Assembly (NCBI RefSeq): GCF_039555335.1
Contig: NC_092644.1
Location: 45,060,667 to 45,124,666 of the forward strand
Direction of reading: 5' to 3'
DNA from: Amphiura filiformis
Taxonomy: Eukaryota > Echinodermata > Ophiuroidea > Amphilepidida > Amphiuridae
DNA: 64,000 nt
The translations under genes were made by a program, and so were the position numbers. The notes beneath the pieces were generated by a model that was not told the origin of the DNA, did not search any database, and saw only the letters and a program-made list of their open reading frames with translations. Below are positions 34,502-46,328 of the stretch, in pieces (position 1 is the stretch's first letter; each line of letters begins with the position of its first letter).

Positions 34502-34861
34502 TTGTCAAATAAAACAAATTTCAGAAAAAAATACCAAAGAACGACTGAGAAAAATGACGCGCAACGACATCATGTGAAAATCCAACATGGCCGCCGTTAC
34601 CATGGCAACCGTTATATGGTCAAGGTCAAAGGTCACAGTCAGGTCAAAGTCAAATGTAAGGTTTGGCCTAGTCCAGTGATCATTTGGCTCAAGTATGGTT
34701 GCAATCTGTCGAAGCATAAGAGAGCTAAGGCGAAACGTGGCAAGTCACGCAAAATGTCACGAGTTGCCAGAAAGAATTGGAAGAAGACAGTACAAGCCGA
34801 CGTTCGTCGTCGGCTTGTAAAAACGATAACACGTTATATCGGGTTAGCACGTTTCAAATGA
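34502..34861 (+). other. Open frame of 119 codons inside the mariner region, probably not a gene
   Basis: The frame is Lys/Arg-rich, has no recognised domain, and ends across a hairpin TACAAGCCGACG/CGTCGGCTTGTA. Its GGTCAAGGTCAAAGGTCA stretch is repetitive DNA. Listed so that the interval is explained; I do not call it coding. Confidence 0.3.
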
Positions 34862-35089
34862 CGAGACTAGTTTGCGTTTATAAAGATGGGTTTTACGGCA
34901 CGGTAGATATCCGTTAATTTCATGCCAAAGGGTCATGACCACATAGGCATGTTTGGTATCATAACATTTCTAGAAGAATTATCTACATACTGTGCAATTT
35001 TTGTAACAACACTATTAACACAACGCAAGTTATGGCCAATTCACAATGTTAAGTTACTTTTGGGACACCCTGTATATCTTACTGATGAT

Positions 35090-35570
35090 GTCAATTAAAA
35101 GGTTAACATTGGTCTACCACGAGCAATGTTAACATTCTGATTAAATGTTTGATTTGATTTTTCAAGTGATTTTTCATGTGATTGCACTTGGAATGAATCT
35201 ATTCTGAGATTTTGCAATCATTAATTAGCTGGATTATTGAATGTATTTCACACTCTAATGCAATTCAGTGGCACAACATTCTCATGAAGAAAAATACCAT
35301 TTGGACCAAACGGAACCAGTTTTTGTTTAATAAAATAACTGTAAACAATGTTTTGAGCAACAGTCGTGCTTTTTAACGGTGTGCAATTCAAAGACAAGAA
35401 ATGGTTCCTACTGATATAAAATAATAAAGAAATAACGTGTGGTGTCGAATCCTTTACACCCAAATAATGTGTTCTCGGTAGTAAAAACATAAATAATGGG
35501 TGAGGCGCTGCCGATCCCATTATTTAAACGTTTTTACTGCCGAGGACACATTATTTGGGTGTAAAAAACA
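35090..35570 (+). repeat. Family H repeat, right part with terminal hairpin
   Basis: It continues the copy begun at 29107: TTACTGATGATGTCAA, TTTTCAAGTGATTTTTCATG and GTTTTGAGCAAC. It ends in a hairpin made by CAAATAATGTG and CACATTATTTG (35453-35567). Confidence 0.75.
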
Positions 35571-35749
35571 AATGTTGAAAATGTTCCGATTGTTAAAGGA
35601 AGGTGACCTGATATATTTGGAAAATCAAATTCTTAAAGCTTATATACATATAACATAAACTGTTGTCCCTTTCAAGCATTCATGCAAAAAGATCATGTAA
35701 ATGTTCATTGTAAATGCGTCTAATTCTTCATGGAATTACTGACATTTAA

Positions 35750-36105
35750 GGGGGTACTACACCCATGTGGTAAATTTGTGACTATTTTTGCATTTTTCTC
35801 AAAAAATAATTACACACTGGTAACAAAAGTTATGTATATTATTAGGGCAAGGAATCCAATTACTACACTGAAATTTCAGTGACGCAAGACAAGCGGTTCA
35901 GTATATATGATAGGAAATGTGGTACATCCTAGCGGTACCTTATTTCTGATCATAAATAACAAACCGCTTGTCTTGGGTCACTGAAATTCCAGTGAAGTAA
36001 TTGGATTCCTTGCCCCTATAATATACATAAATTTTGTTACCACTGTGTTATTAGTTTTGAGAAAAATGCAAAAATAGACACAAATTATCTAGGGTGTAGT
36101 TCCCC
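35750..36105. mobile_element. TTAA-flanked palindromic MITE (family B, copy 2)
   Basis: GGGGGTACTACACCC starts after TTAA (35746-35749); the right end GGGTGTAGTTCCCC is followed by ATAA, a decayed target copy. The inner arms GGGCAAGGAATCCAATTACT and mirror pair. The central part differs from copy 1. Confidence 0.75.
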
Positions 36106-36481
36106 ATAATACAGCGTAAAACTGGTAGTCTACAGTGTTTTTATTAATGATAATCATCATGATCAAATTGATTTCAAATAAAAGATCCTATTTTTCTCAT
36201 AATACTGAAATGAGTTCCAAGTCGGTGTATTTCCGAAGATATCATCAAAAAACTGCCGAATTAGTCAAAAATGTGGTATACCATATTTAAGACTAATTTA
36301 AAAGTTTTTTGACAATTTCTTCGGAAATATACCGATTTGGAATGCCTAATTTCAATATGTTAATAAGAAAAATATGAGCTTTCACCTAATACCATCTGCA
36401 TTTTGATAGGGTAAAGTTGGGGATGAGGCTGTCAATCAGGTCACACACCTTTAAATGTATGTTGCTGTTTCTTTATTTTAG

Positions 36482-36743
36482 AATCTGGTACTCCTGTCTT
36501 ACACCCTGTGTATACTCATGCACAATTGACAATAACATCTATATAGGTCTCATCATCAGAGTACCCCAAACAGAGTCCATGACAGTAGTCAACTGCAACA
36601 AACATCCACAAACACCACTTTTGTATGGAGAGCCTATCAAGCACGTACAGACTGTAACAATAAAAAATTATACAATTGCAATTTCATTTTTAGACAAAAA
36701 TAAAGAGGTCATGGCAACAATAGATATGCAGTGGAATCAGTAA
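36482..36743 (+). CDS. Possible terminal exon of an unrecognised gene
   Basis: A good acceptor (TTTCTTTATTTTAG) is followed by an open frame to TAA. The peptide includes VYSCTIDNN, VPQTESMTVVNC, TPLLYGEPI, TVTIKNYTIAI and MATIDMQWNQ, a plausible beta-rich extracellular C-terminus. Diverged relatives lie at 15611 and 39986, the latter broken by a stop in the same frame, so this may belong to a mobile segment. No family was recognised and no upstream exons were found. Confidence 0.3.
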
Positions 36744-37241
36744 CATCTTGGCTAATAGAACAACCTTAATTGATTTGTTTACTAGTTCGTGCTCAAACAC
36801 TATGCTCAATTAAGTGGATCCAGAAAACGAATTGGGCCACTTTTAACATTTTCGCGCATATCTACGACGTAGCTTGAATCGTGTAAAATTAATTTTCATG
36901 ATTAGGCTTTTCAAAACAAAATAAAAGGGGTCATGGCATAAATGTGATATGCAGTAATATATCAGTAATATATCAGTAATATAATATATTGGCTAACTGA
37001 AACACTTTACTCGGTTCCTTTCCTATTTTTTGCCACTTTTTGCCATGTTCGCACGTATCAAGGTATGTACCATGTAAAATGAACTTTCATGCTTATCGTC
37101 AAAGATTTCAGAACAAACGCAAAAGTATTTCGTTCACTTAATTGACATTAGTAAATAAATTATATGATATTCATTTCAAATTTGCAAATTAAGATAGGCC
37201 TTCTACTTCAAATTTGCATTATTTAAAATTACCCACCTTAA

Positions 37242-37900
37242 GGGATCTAAAATGAGCGTTTATTGCGTTTCGACAGTATTTTTTGTGGGACATGAGAGCA
37301 CCTTAGACCTATCGAATTGCATTCTGAATACGAAGCATGTCTTTCTGATATCAACTAATTTTCATTTTTTGAAAATCACAATATAATACAAATTTTATGA
37401 CAAATTATAAAAAATTTGATATTTGTCAAAATTTTGATATACAACAGTCCTCGAAGTAAACTATATAAATCCAATGATATATTCTTAAAGTATATGTAGC
37501 AGGGAGGAAAAGCCGACGGTCAATTGAAAATGTTGACCTTTCATATTGAAGATATGGATTTTTTTTCCCAAAAGACCTAATTTTTTTGGTGTTTTGGGAA
37601 AAAATCCATATCTTCAATACGAAAGGTCAAAATTTTCAATTGATCGTCGGCTTTTCATCCCACCTACATACACTTTAACTATAAATCATCAGATTTATAA
37701 AGTTTACTTCAAGTACTGTTAAATATCAAAAATATCAATTTTAATGATTTGCCATAAAATGTGTATTAAATTGCGAATTTCAAAAATCAAAATTATTTGA
37801 TATCAGAATGACATTCTTCGTATTCAGAATGTAATTCGATATGTCTGATGTGCTCTAATGTCCCAAAATAAATACTGTCCAAACGTTCATACCCCAGCCC
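37242..37900. mobile_element. 659-bp TTAA-flanked palindromic element (family A, full length)
   Basis: The left end GGGATCTAAAATGAGCGTTT and right end AAACGTTCATACCCCAGCCC are imperfect inverted repeats. TTAA lies at 37238-37241 and 37901-37904. Almost the whole element is one palindrome with its centre near 37580 (CCCAAAAGACC and its mirror). The duplicated locus at 40560-40600 has a single TTAA (40579-40582) and no insert. The TTAA duplication points to piggyBac-type mobilisation. Confidence 0.9.
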
Positions 37901-38456
37901 TTAAGGTTATTAATTATTTTAAACTGTTGTGATTTGGTAGTTCACAGCATCGTACGAATGGTAGTGAGCTTTGGCAAAAACTGCATTGTTCAATTCAAAG
38001 CGATTGTGTAGAAGAATTAAAACATCACAGATATACTTTTTATAGTTGCTGCGGTTCATGAGTTATGTTGTATAGAGGGCTGAAACAATAACACTTTTGT
38101 AAAATGTACATAACTTATTAACAACAATAAATTAAGCAAGTTTGCAAAGTATACGATTTGTAGAAGGAACTTTTGCAAAACATCGAGGTGTTAATTTTCA
38201 ATAATATATTGATCTAGGTAATGAAAATCGATTTTTAGGTTGATTCGACCAACAACACCTCGTCTACCCTTAAGGTTAGCCGAGAGTTTTTCATGCGCTT
38301 GATTTCAGAGGGCGTAAGTTCATAACAGAAACAGCCATGCAGAAAATGAACAAGCGTACCGGGACGTAGGCCTACTTACAATAGAATATCGATCCACGGT
38401 CAAGACATGAAAAGGCTATGAAACTTGGCTTAGCTCGTGCCCGGAGCTCGGATGCC

Positions 38457-38482
38457 GGGGGGGGGGGGGGGGGGGGGGGGGG
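38457..38482 (+). repeat. Run of 26 G
   Basis: An uninterrupted G homopolymer follows GATGCC. It could form a G-quadruplex, and its exact length is uncertain in any assembly. Confidence 0.9.
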
Positions 38483-38759
38483 ACAAGCCGTTTTCGGCAA
38501 TTTTCACAAGGATTTTTTAAATTTTAAAATTAATTGGGGGCACTTCGTCAAGCTACGCCCTGGAAAATGTGTTGATTTTGAATTTATAGCCTTGATATCT
38601 TTGATGAAATCAATGCTGCTATTCCCCTGATTACAATTATTTGTAAATCGAATTTGGGATGAAAATCAACAAGACAGACTTAGCAGGCCTACAAATTTCT
38701 GAATTATATAAAGTGAAAAACAATCAATCACGATTCATTGCACTCAGCGAATCAATCAA

Positions 38760-39025
38760 ATAAAACTAAAAAGAAAGGAGCAAGAAAAAATAAAGAAATA
38801 GTGAAAAAGAGAAAGAAAGAGAGAGAAAGAAAATGAACGAAAAAGAAAGAAAGAAAGAAAGAAAGAAATGAAAAAGAAAGGGAGAAAGAAAAGAGGAAAG
38901 AAAGGAAGTAAAAATGAGAAAAGAGAAAAAAAGAAAATTCAGCCACACGGAGACTCGAACCCACAAAAATAGTTCATACTAGATTCCCAGTCCAACGCTC
39001 TATCCACTCGGCCATCGATCAGCTT
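38760..39025 (-). repeat. tRNA-Ser-like SINE with pyrimidine-rich tail
   Basis: On the minus strand, GGCCGAGTGGATAGAGCG (A box) and GGGTTCGAGTCTCC (B box) head a body that runs into a CT-rich tail (the GAAA/GAAAG tract at 38768-38935 on the + strand). The long variable region suggests a class II tRNA ancestor. A similar arrangement lies at 51138-51350. Confidence 0.5.
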
Positions 39026-39716
39026 ACACGATTGCCTGTTCTCAAAGCGGATGATAACTATAATTGGATGCAATAATTTACATGATTACAATCGCGTCCG
39101 CATTATGGCTCTTAGAATAAACACGCATGTCGGCGCTGAAATTTTGAACGAACCGATGGAGGAAAACCTCGTTTTTGCAAAACTAGCTTCAATTTGGAGT
39201 GAAAATCAAATGGAATAGCAATTGGCAGAATGTTGAGAAATAATGTAGGTATTCAGATGTCTAAATTAACGTCTCGTAATCAAGATATCGATAATTTCAC
39301 AAACCAGCTTTTTCTCAAGCAAATTCTCCAAAATTTTCCCCCAAAACGGGCTTTTAAAATTTAATCGGTACTGTATTTGGTTCTTCCCCATGGCAACATT
39401 ATTTCTTTGATCGATTTGTAATACAATACGAAAAAGAAGAAAACAATCGCTCGGTGTGGATTTATACGGAGCGCACATTTGAAAAAAACCTCATGGAACG
39501 TGTTTTTGATCTTGTGAACATGGTGGGTAAAAATGCTTTAAACGAAGGATTTTCTAATTTATTCTAATAATTTGTATATAACACACACAAAAATGTTAAG
39601 CTACATCCAATGCACCAACATTTCACACGCTGCGATATTTGATTACTGAGAAAACTCTGTTTTAGAGAACAACTTTATACGTCTTTTATACGTTTTTTAT
39701 ACGTCTCTTTGTGTAA

Positions 39717-41205
39717 CCTTAAGAGCACCGACCACATGGTTTATGATTCAAATCAATTCAGTCATTTTTGCTACACAAAGACACGAAAGTGGCCAAAGCT
39801 GTTTAGGACTACTTTTACATATTGACCATATATCTTCGCTTGTAGATCACCGATATTATTAAAACAAAGATTATGTAGTAGATTACAAAATTACCTTGAG
39901 GACTGGTAAATAACTAAATACATTATTAATAAGTGACTATTTTGCCTCATACTATTTTCTCAATTGTATCTTCTTTTTCGTTTCTTCTTTTGTACGGAGA
40001 GCCTATCAAGCATGTACAGACTGTAACATAAAAAAATTATACAATTGCAATTTTATTTTTAGACAAAAATAAAGAGACCGTGGCAACTATAGATATGCAG
40101 TGGAATCAGTAACATCTTGGCTAACAGAAAAAAAAATTACTTGATTTCTTATCTCAAACACTATGTTTAATTAAGTAAATCGTCCAGAAAATGAATTTTA
40201 ATATTTTCGCGCATATCTACGACGTAGCTTGCATCGTGTAAAATTTACTTTTATGATTATGCTTTTCAAAACAAAATAAAAGGGGTCATAGCACAAATGT
40301 GATATGCAGTAATATATCAGTAATATAATATCTTGGCTAACCGAAACACTTTGCTTGGTTCCTTTCCTATTTTTTGCCACTTTTTGCCATGTTCGCACGT
40401 ATCAAGTGTGTACCATGTAATGAACTTTTATGCTTATCGTCAAAGATTTTAGAACAAACGCAAAAGTTTTTCGTTCACTTATTGACATTAGTAAATAAAT
40501 AATATGATATTTATTTCAAATTTGCAAATTAAGATAGGCCTTCTACTTCAAATGCCACATTATTTAAAATTACCCACCTTAAGGTTATTAATTATTTTAA
40601 ACTGTTGTGATTTGGTTGTTCACAGCATCGTACGAATGGTAGTGAGCTTTGGCAAAAACTGCATTGCTCAATTCATAGCGATTGTGTAGAAGAATTAAAA
40701 TATCACAAATATACTTTTATAGGTGCTGCGGTTCATGAGTTATGCTGTAAAGAGGGCTGAAACAACAACACTTTTGTAAAATGTACATAACTTTTTAACA
40801 ACAATAAATTAAGCAAGTTTGCAAAGTATACGATTTGTAGAATGACCTTTTGCAAAACATCGAGGTGTTAATTTTCAATAATATATTGATCTAGATAATG
40901 AAATTCGATTTTTATGTTGCTTCGACCAACAATACCTCGTCTACCCTTAAGAGCACCGACCACATGGTTTATGATTCAAATCAATTCAGTCACTTTTGCT
41001 ACACAAAGACACGAAAGTGGCCAAAGCTGTTTAGTACTACTTTACATATTTGACCATTATTATATCTTCGCTTGTAGATCACCGATATTATTAAAACAAA
41101 GATTATGTAGTAGATTACAAAATTACCTTGATGACTGGTAAATAACTAAATTCAATTAATAAGTGACTATTTTGCCCCATACTATTTTCTAAATTGTATC
41201 TTCTT
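39717..41205. repeat. A-B-A duplication: A 39717-39985, B 39986-40950, A' 40951-41205
   Basis: A and A' share AGAGCACCGACCACATGG, GACACGAAAGTGGCCAAAGC and AGATCACCGATATTATTAAA. B aligns with 36600-38275 after removing the 659-bp TTAA element. It can be read as a tandem duplication of an A-B unit with the second B lost. Confidence 0.75.
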
Positions 41206-41414
41206 TTTTTTCTTCTTCTTCTTCTTTTCTTTTCTGATTGGGGGGCGCAAGCCGTTTTTTGGCAATATTCATTAAAGATTTTCTTAATTTTGCAATCGAT
41301 TGGGGGCACTCCCCCCTCCCCGTGCCCCTATGACGCTACGCCACTGAACAACAATTACACAACACAATAAAAAGTACTTATTGCTCTTTTTATTATATTA
41401 AACACATATTTTTT

Positions 41415-41960
41415 GGCGTGTGGTGGTGAACAACCAAACTTTTTTGCTATAGCGTGTAATGGTTGTGCGCTATACAATCCAGTCAGTTTATTTAAACTCT
41501 GGTAATCATTCACGAACATCCTAAAACAGGAACGACTACATTGACATTCGAATTGGCGATGAATTATTAGGCAACTTCCTCTTGTATTATTACATGAACT
41601 TCTGAACTTACACAATATGAACTTGCAACAATGACAACAAAATGATAGATATGCAGTATTATTAAAGTGGACAAAAGGGAAAAACAAGGGAAAACCCAAT
41701 GAAAGCAAGAGTAAAAACAAGTCGTAACCTTGAATCCTTTGGTAACCAAACTATGTCATGTATAAAAAAACAGATAATGGCCCGGGATCATGCAACATAC
41801 TTTGAGCTTTTGAAGCATATAAATAGTATATTTAACTTCCCTTTTTACTAAAACAGGTTTACATTATATTTATTGAGAATAATTTTAACACCTTCAAATC
41901 GAATCCATGGGATCCCCTTCAAAGAAGCATTTTCTGTCTTGCCTTTGCTCACAAAACTGA
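41415..41960. repeat. Left flank of the protease segmental duplication (copy 2)
   Basis: It aligns with 18105-18590. A Cys-rich open frame on the minus strand (41720-41355) covers part of it, but the frame is disrupted in the other copy, so it is not called a gene. Confidence 0.7.
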
Positions 41961-42240
41961 CACCACACATAGGAATGGTCATAGAGATTATAAATCAACA
42001 AGAGACGAGTATTTCAGTCAAAACACACTTCTTGCATTTAGTTCTCTATGCGTGCAAAGGTCTGTTTTTAACTGGACTTCCTATTTACGATGGCTACGGT
42101 ATCACATCATATCCATGACGCATCATCAGGCCGACTGATCTTGAATTGATCTTGAATTTTTGTGAAATAGCTATAATTAGTATCTGTTCTACAGTTGTGT
42201 CCCAATAAAAATTTTGGTGTCGCTCATCCATCTTTGAACA

Positions 42241-42446
42241 GTATTTTTGTGCAGCCTGAGAGCACATCAGACATATCGAATTGCATTCTGAATACGGATA
42301 ACGTCCTTCTGATATCAAATAATTTTGATTTTATTTTTTTAAATCCGCGATATTTTATTTTATAGCAAATTATCAAAAATGGATATTTTTTGATATTTTC
42401 TATATATATATATATATTATACGAGGGTCATTCAAAAAGTTCTGCC
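42241..42446. mobile_element. TTAA family A fragment followed by a solo mariner end
   Basis: GAGAGCACATCAGACATATC and GCATTCTGAATACGG match the left arm of the 37242 element. After a TA repeat, ACGAGGGTCATTCAAAAAGT (42421-42440) looks like a mariner terminal repeat without a partner. Confidence 0.5.
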
Positions 42447-42607
42447 TCTATCGTCACATCTCTATTATCTTACGTGACATGAAGTTGAAATTACCCATGA
42501 TTATACTATTAAATCTTGGCTTCAGGTGATCCAATCTATATAGATTTATATCAAATCTAAATCAGGAAATTACCAAAGTTGTTGATTATAATAGACACGT
42601 AGGCAAA

Positions 42608-42880
42608 ATGATTGGCCAATCACGTTTCATATCCATATATGGACATTTTATTGGAAACGCTATCGTGGTGTCGTAATCGAAAAATCCCCTTCAAACATTC
42701 TATAAAAAATATTCTGTAATTTTGTTCCACGTTTTACTGTTTTTGATGTGAACAATGGGGTCTCGAACGATGGGCGTATCCGGAGAAGATCCAGCCAATC
42801 GGTACGTTACAACACTGGAGTTACTTTCTTTCTAAAAGCGTATAAAACGGTGTGTTTCAGACGCTTCCTTCACAACACCT
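42608..42880 (+). promoter_or_regulatory. Promoter of protease 2 (CCAAT, CArG-like, TATA)
   Basis: ATTGGCCAATCACG at 42611, CCATATATGG at 42633-42642 and TATAAAACGG at 42841 repeat the protease 1 promoter. The spacing from CArG to TATA is 208 bp here and 217 bp there. Shared GAACGATGGGCGTATCCGG lies between them. Confidence 0.65.
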
Positions 42881-42971
42881 TGTAGTTCAAGCTAAAGCAT
42901 AATTGCTTCATAACTTCAAGGTCGGCTTGTTTCATATTTGGAAGGTCTACCTGTTATCGTATAATCGTATA

Positions 42972-42992
42972 ATGATGGAGCTGCAGTATAAG
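42972..42992 (+). CDS. Protease 2 exon 1
   Basis: It has the same seven codons as protease 1 exon 1, with one silent change (CAA to CAG). The donor is GTATGT. Confidence 0.85.
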
Positions 42993-45900
42993 GTATGTTT
43001 TTCGTATTGTATCCGAGTATGTTTTAAAAAAAGCATATTTGGCTTCGTGATTAAATTCTGGGTTGTATTCTGCCACTAAAATCGCGGCCGCATGCACAAG
43101 TATATAGTTCTCTGGGCTTTAAAAATAGGTCTTTAAATGTATTTAGTGAGTAGTAAATATGCGCAAGACACGCAGGCCTAATTTGCATCAGCATTACTTG
43201 AGCTTAATATTTTATAACTTATAATGTATGGTTTCTATATATACTGAAAGTTGTTCCAGAACGTTTCTAAATGGTTTATTATGAAATGGCATGCAGTTTG
43301 CAATATTTTAAGGACGGTTAAATTTGTTTCAACAACTGTTTTAAAAATAAAAAAAATCTTTTTTAAAAAATTGCGCATTGTTATATTGGGAAATTCTCCC
43401 TTTAATGAAATGTATCGCAGTATTGGTGGAACTATCCGATATTGTTTTACCCAAAATCTCAACAATTGTTCTTCTGTCGAGGTTTCAAAATAAATAAGAC
43501 TACATGAAGTTAGATTTGACTTATGCTATTTGAGAACGCGCACAAGTTTTGCGACCATGAATGTTCATCACAAAAGATCGAAAGTCGTCGATGTTACAAA
43601 AATCAAGAAAACATAAGAAAATGTGTGCGATTTCTCTTTCTCTGCTACTTCTACTCCTACCGGCATGAGTTTTTAAAAACAATTGTATTTTTATTTTCCA
43701 GAATCTTTTGGTGGCGTTTGTGGTAGCACTGTTTCTTCCAAATGTGTTGCCTTGTTGGCATGACACTACAAGCCCTTATGGTGAGTACGAACAATTAATT
43801 ATTTGTAAACGGACCGTACCAGACCAGTGATTTGAACTTCTAATCTAAATTATCAGGCTAAAAGAACTTGTTTATTTCCTGTAGGTGGCCTGAAAACTAA
43901 AATACGAAATGCGTGGTTTTGTTTTTAATTTAGTTTTAGAGTCAGGATTTCTGGTAACTCAAATCAAATATGTATTTTCAAATCAGTGCAGAATAGGTTT
44001 TTGGAAAAGTATAGATTGATTTTCAAGAGATTTGTTGAGATCATTTTACTTGTAAACAACCTTTATGAGAAAAATAGTTTACAATGAGAAAAAAAATCTT
44101 TCGCAAATTTATTTATTTTGCTTGAAAATGTCTTTTTTTCTGGATTTCTCAAATAAAAAACAAACAAATGCGACAGCCTGCGGAAAATATTTAGGTTTTA
44201 TAACCTTTCGCATGTGCGTTGTGGCCATCTCACACCCACCAAAAGATGTCTATAATAGTCTCCAACGTCCAAAGAAATTGTATATTACACAGCTAAAAGT
44301 GATGCACCAATGGTGTATGGTTGAAGACGTAACCGGCACGGCTGAAACATTTTATGAATCAAAAAGAATTTTCGCACCACGTACGTCGAAGTTCACTTTT
44401 TAATGTGCGAGGTGTAGTTTATGTAAGGTTTCTCCTAAATGACCTAAAAAGGTCAAGTTGTCGGAGAAAATAAAAATGACCTTGGTTCAATCTATGTTAG
44501 GCTGTGCTTTTGTTCTACTTGTCTGAAAGTTTGAAGTTTGTGACTTACTTCTAAAGATGAGAAAACGAGTATTTTTTCATTAATTGAATGGTCTTCACGC
44601 TTTATTGAATTGAGGCAGTGTCAGCTCTGGGCTCTGTTCTGCGTGGTCAAGCAACTGCATATTTTTTCTCTGTGTTTGCAAATTGCCCCACTTGTTTTTA
44701 TAATGACAAATTAAAATACAGTGTTTCTTTTCTATCTTTTGGGCAAAATGTTTGAGAGACAAAACGACGCGATTTCAAAAAACTTTTATACTTGTGGGTT
44801 TTTTTTTCAATAGCGGACAAATGGAACGCCAATAAAGAAGTGTGTGGTACTATCGACGACAATAATAAAGTTGTAGGTGGGAACAATGTATACAGCACAT
44901 TAACTTGGCCATGGCTAGGTTTTATGGAAAGAAATGGAGTCTTCATATGTACAGTTCAATTGATTGCACCAGGATGGGCTGCAACTGCTGCACACTGTGT
45001 GTAAGTACTGTACAATTATAGTTCAATATTTTATTTCGAGTTTAAGTTTTGAATATTTATTGCTCATATCAATTTGTAAGCGCTCTTTAGCAAAGTCATG
45101 GTTCATTGAATTTACAACCGTATGACAAAACAGGCGAAAATAGTAACTTTTTCCACAAGATTTGCAATTTAAAGTGGCAATTGCTCATTGAAATGAAGCT
45201 ATTTAGTATATGGACAATATAAGTGTGCCCTTTCATTTAATGACATAAAATTTGAAAAATATTGTAAGGAACACTTGAGGTTTAACTTTTAAAACCTACG
45301 TTTTGGTCAAAAATTGTGCTTCGATAGGTCGTTTTCAACAGATTTACCACATTCGCCTTGCTATAAACATTGAGTTGCTTTATCTGTTGACGTAATGAAA
45401 TAAAGTGTTTTTAGGGGGAAGTGTTAGCTTTCGTTCAAGTGGATGAAGGGAACACTTGAGGTTTTGACAAAACCAATCACAGACGCCTATTTTCCACTAG
45501 ATCTCACACAGCTCTTATGATGCTATGCACTCAACCGTGTAGTATAAACACAGACTGCATAGCGGCTAGACTCGCTGTGCTTGGACATATATGTGTACTC
45601 GGTTTGGAGTATTCTTTGTTGTTGAAATACTCGTGGGAAAACACTCAGATATTTAGAAAGTGATCTAATTTGTCCCGAGTCCTGGTACACGAGCAGAAGC
45701 GGCGGAAGCATATTTAAGAGGGAGAGCATATGTCCCAGTAATTTTACTGACACACTTAAAAGTATGTCAGTAAAATTGTTCCATTTCAGACTACTTACCC
45801 TAAAATGTGGGTGAATTTTGGTATTCGATGTGCAAATGTTTCCAATTTTACCCTATTTCGGCCCCCTAATACGTGTGGGTGGTGGTTTTTTTTTGGGGGG

Positions 45901-46239
45901 GGGGGGCTAAAAAGAAAGATACCCATGGCAATTACTTTTCTTCTATTGGGATTTTTAAAGGAGACGTCCCCAGTGAACATTGGATTGGAGTATAAATGCA
46001 CCTCTTGACAAATAAAGAGAATTTAAGATGAAACAGCCTAAAAGGCGGAGGGGTCCTGCATTGATATGTGCAAAGAGGGGGCCTTTTTGGTGACGGTAAT
46101 AAAAAGACGTCTTTATCCAATTATACTAGGATGACAAAATTTAACAAAAAATATGTAAAATATGGCCTTTTTAATGAAAAGGAACCAAAATAAGATGATT
46201 TGTAGCACATTATTTCAAAACATTCGTGTGTTATTTAGA

Positions 46240-46328
<89 letters not shown>

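Larger units (their letters stand above)
29624..35088. mobile_element. Degenerate mariner-type (IS630/Tc1) element with nested insertions
   Basis: Its ends GTGTCCCAAAAGTAACTTAA (29624) and TTAAGTTACTTTTGGGACAC (35063) are inverted and extend to CATTGTGAATT. A short transposase remnant lies at 30441-30659, and a foldback palindrome occupies 31336-33730. The surrounding family H repeat is continuous at 9178-10148, confirming insertion near the site matching about 9738. Confidence 0.75.

Noticed and set aside
34502..34861. 119-codon basic open frame resembling a nucleic-acid-binding protein
   Set aside because: It lies in nested transposon sequence, begins in repetitive GGTCAAGGTCA DNA and ends across a hairpin; no domain or splice context was seen.
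38752..38966. Phe/Ser/Leu-rich minus-strand frames
   Set aside because: They are translations of a GAAA simple repeat in a SINE tail.
41355..41720. Minus-strand Cys-rich frame with a signal-like start
   Set aside because: The homologous DNA at 18.1-18.6 kb does not keep the frame open and lacks the start, so selection for a protein is unlikely.
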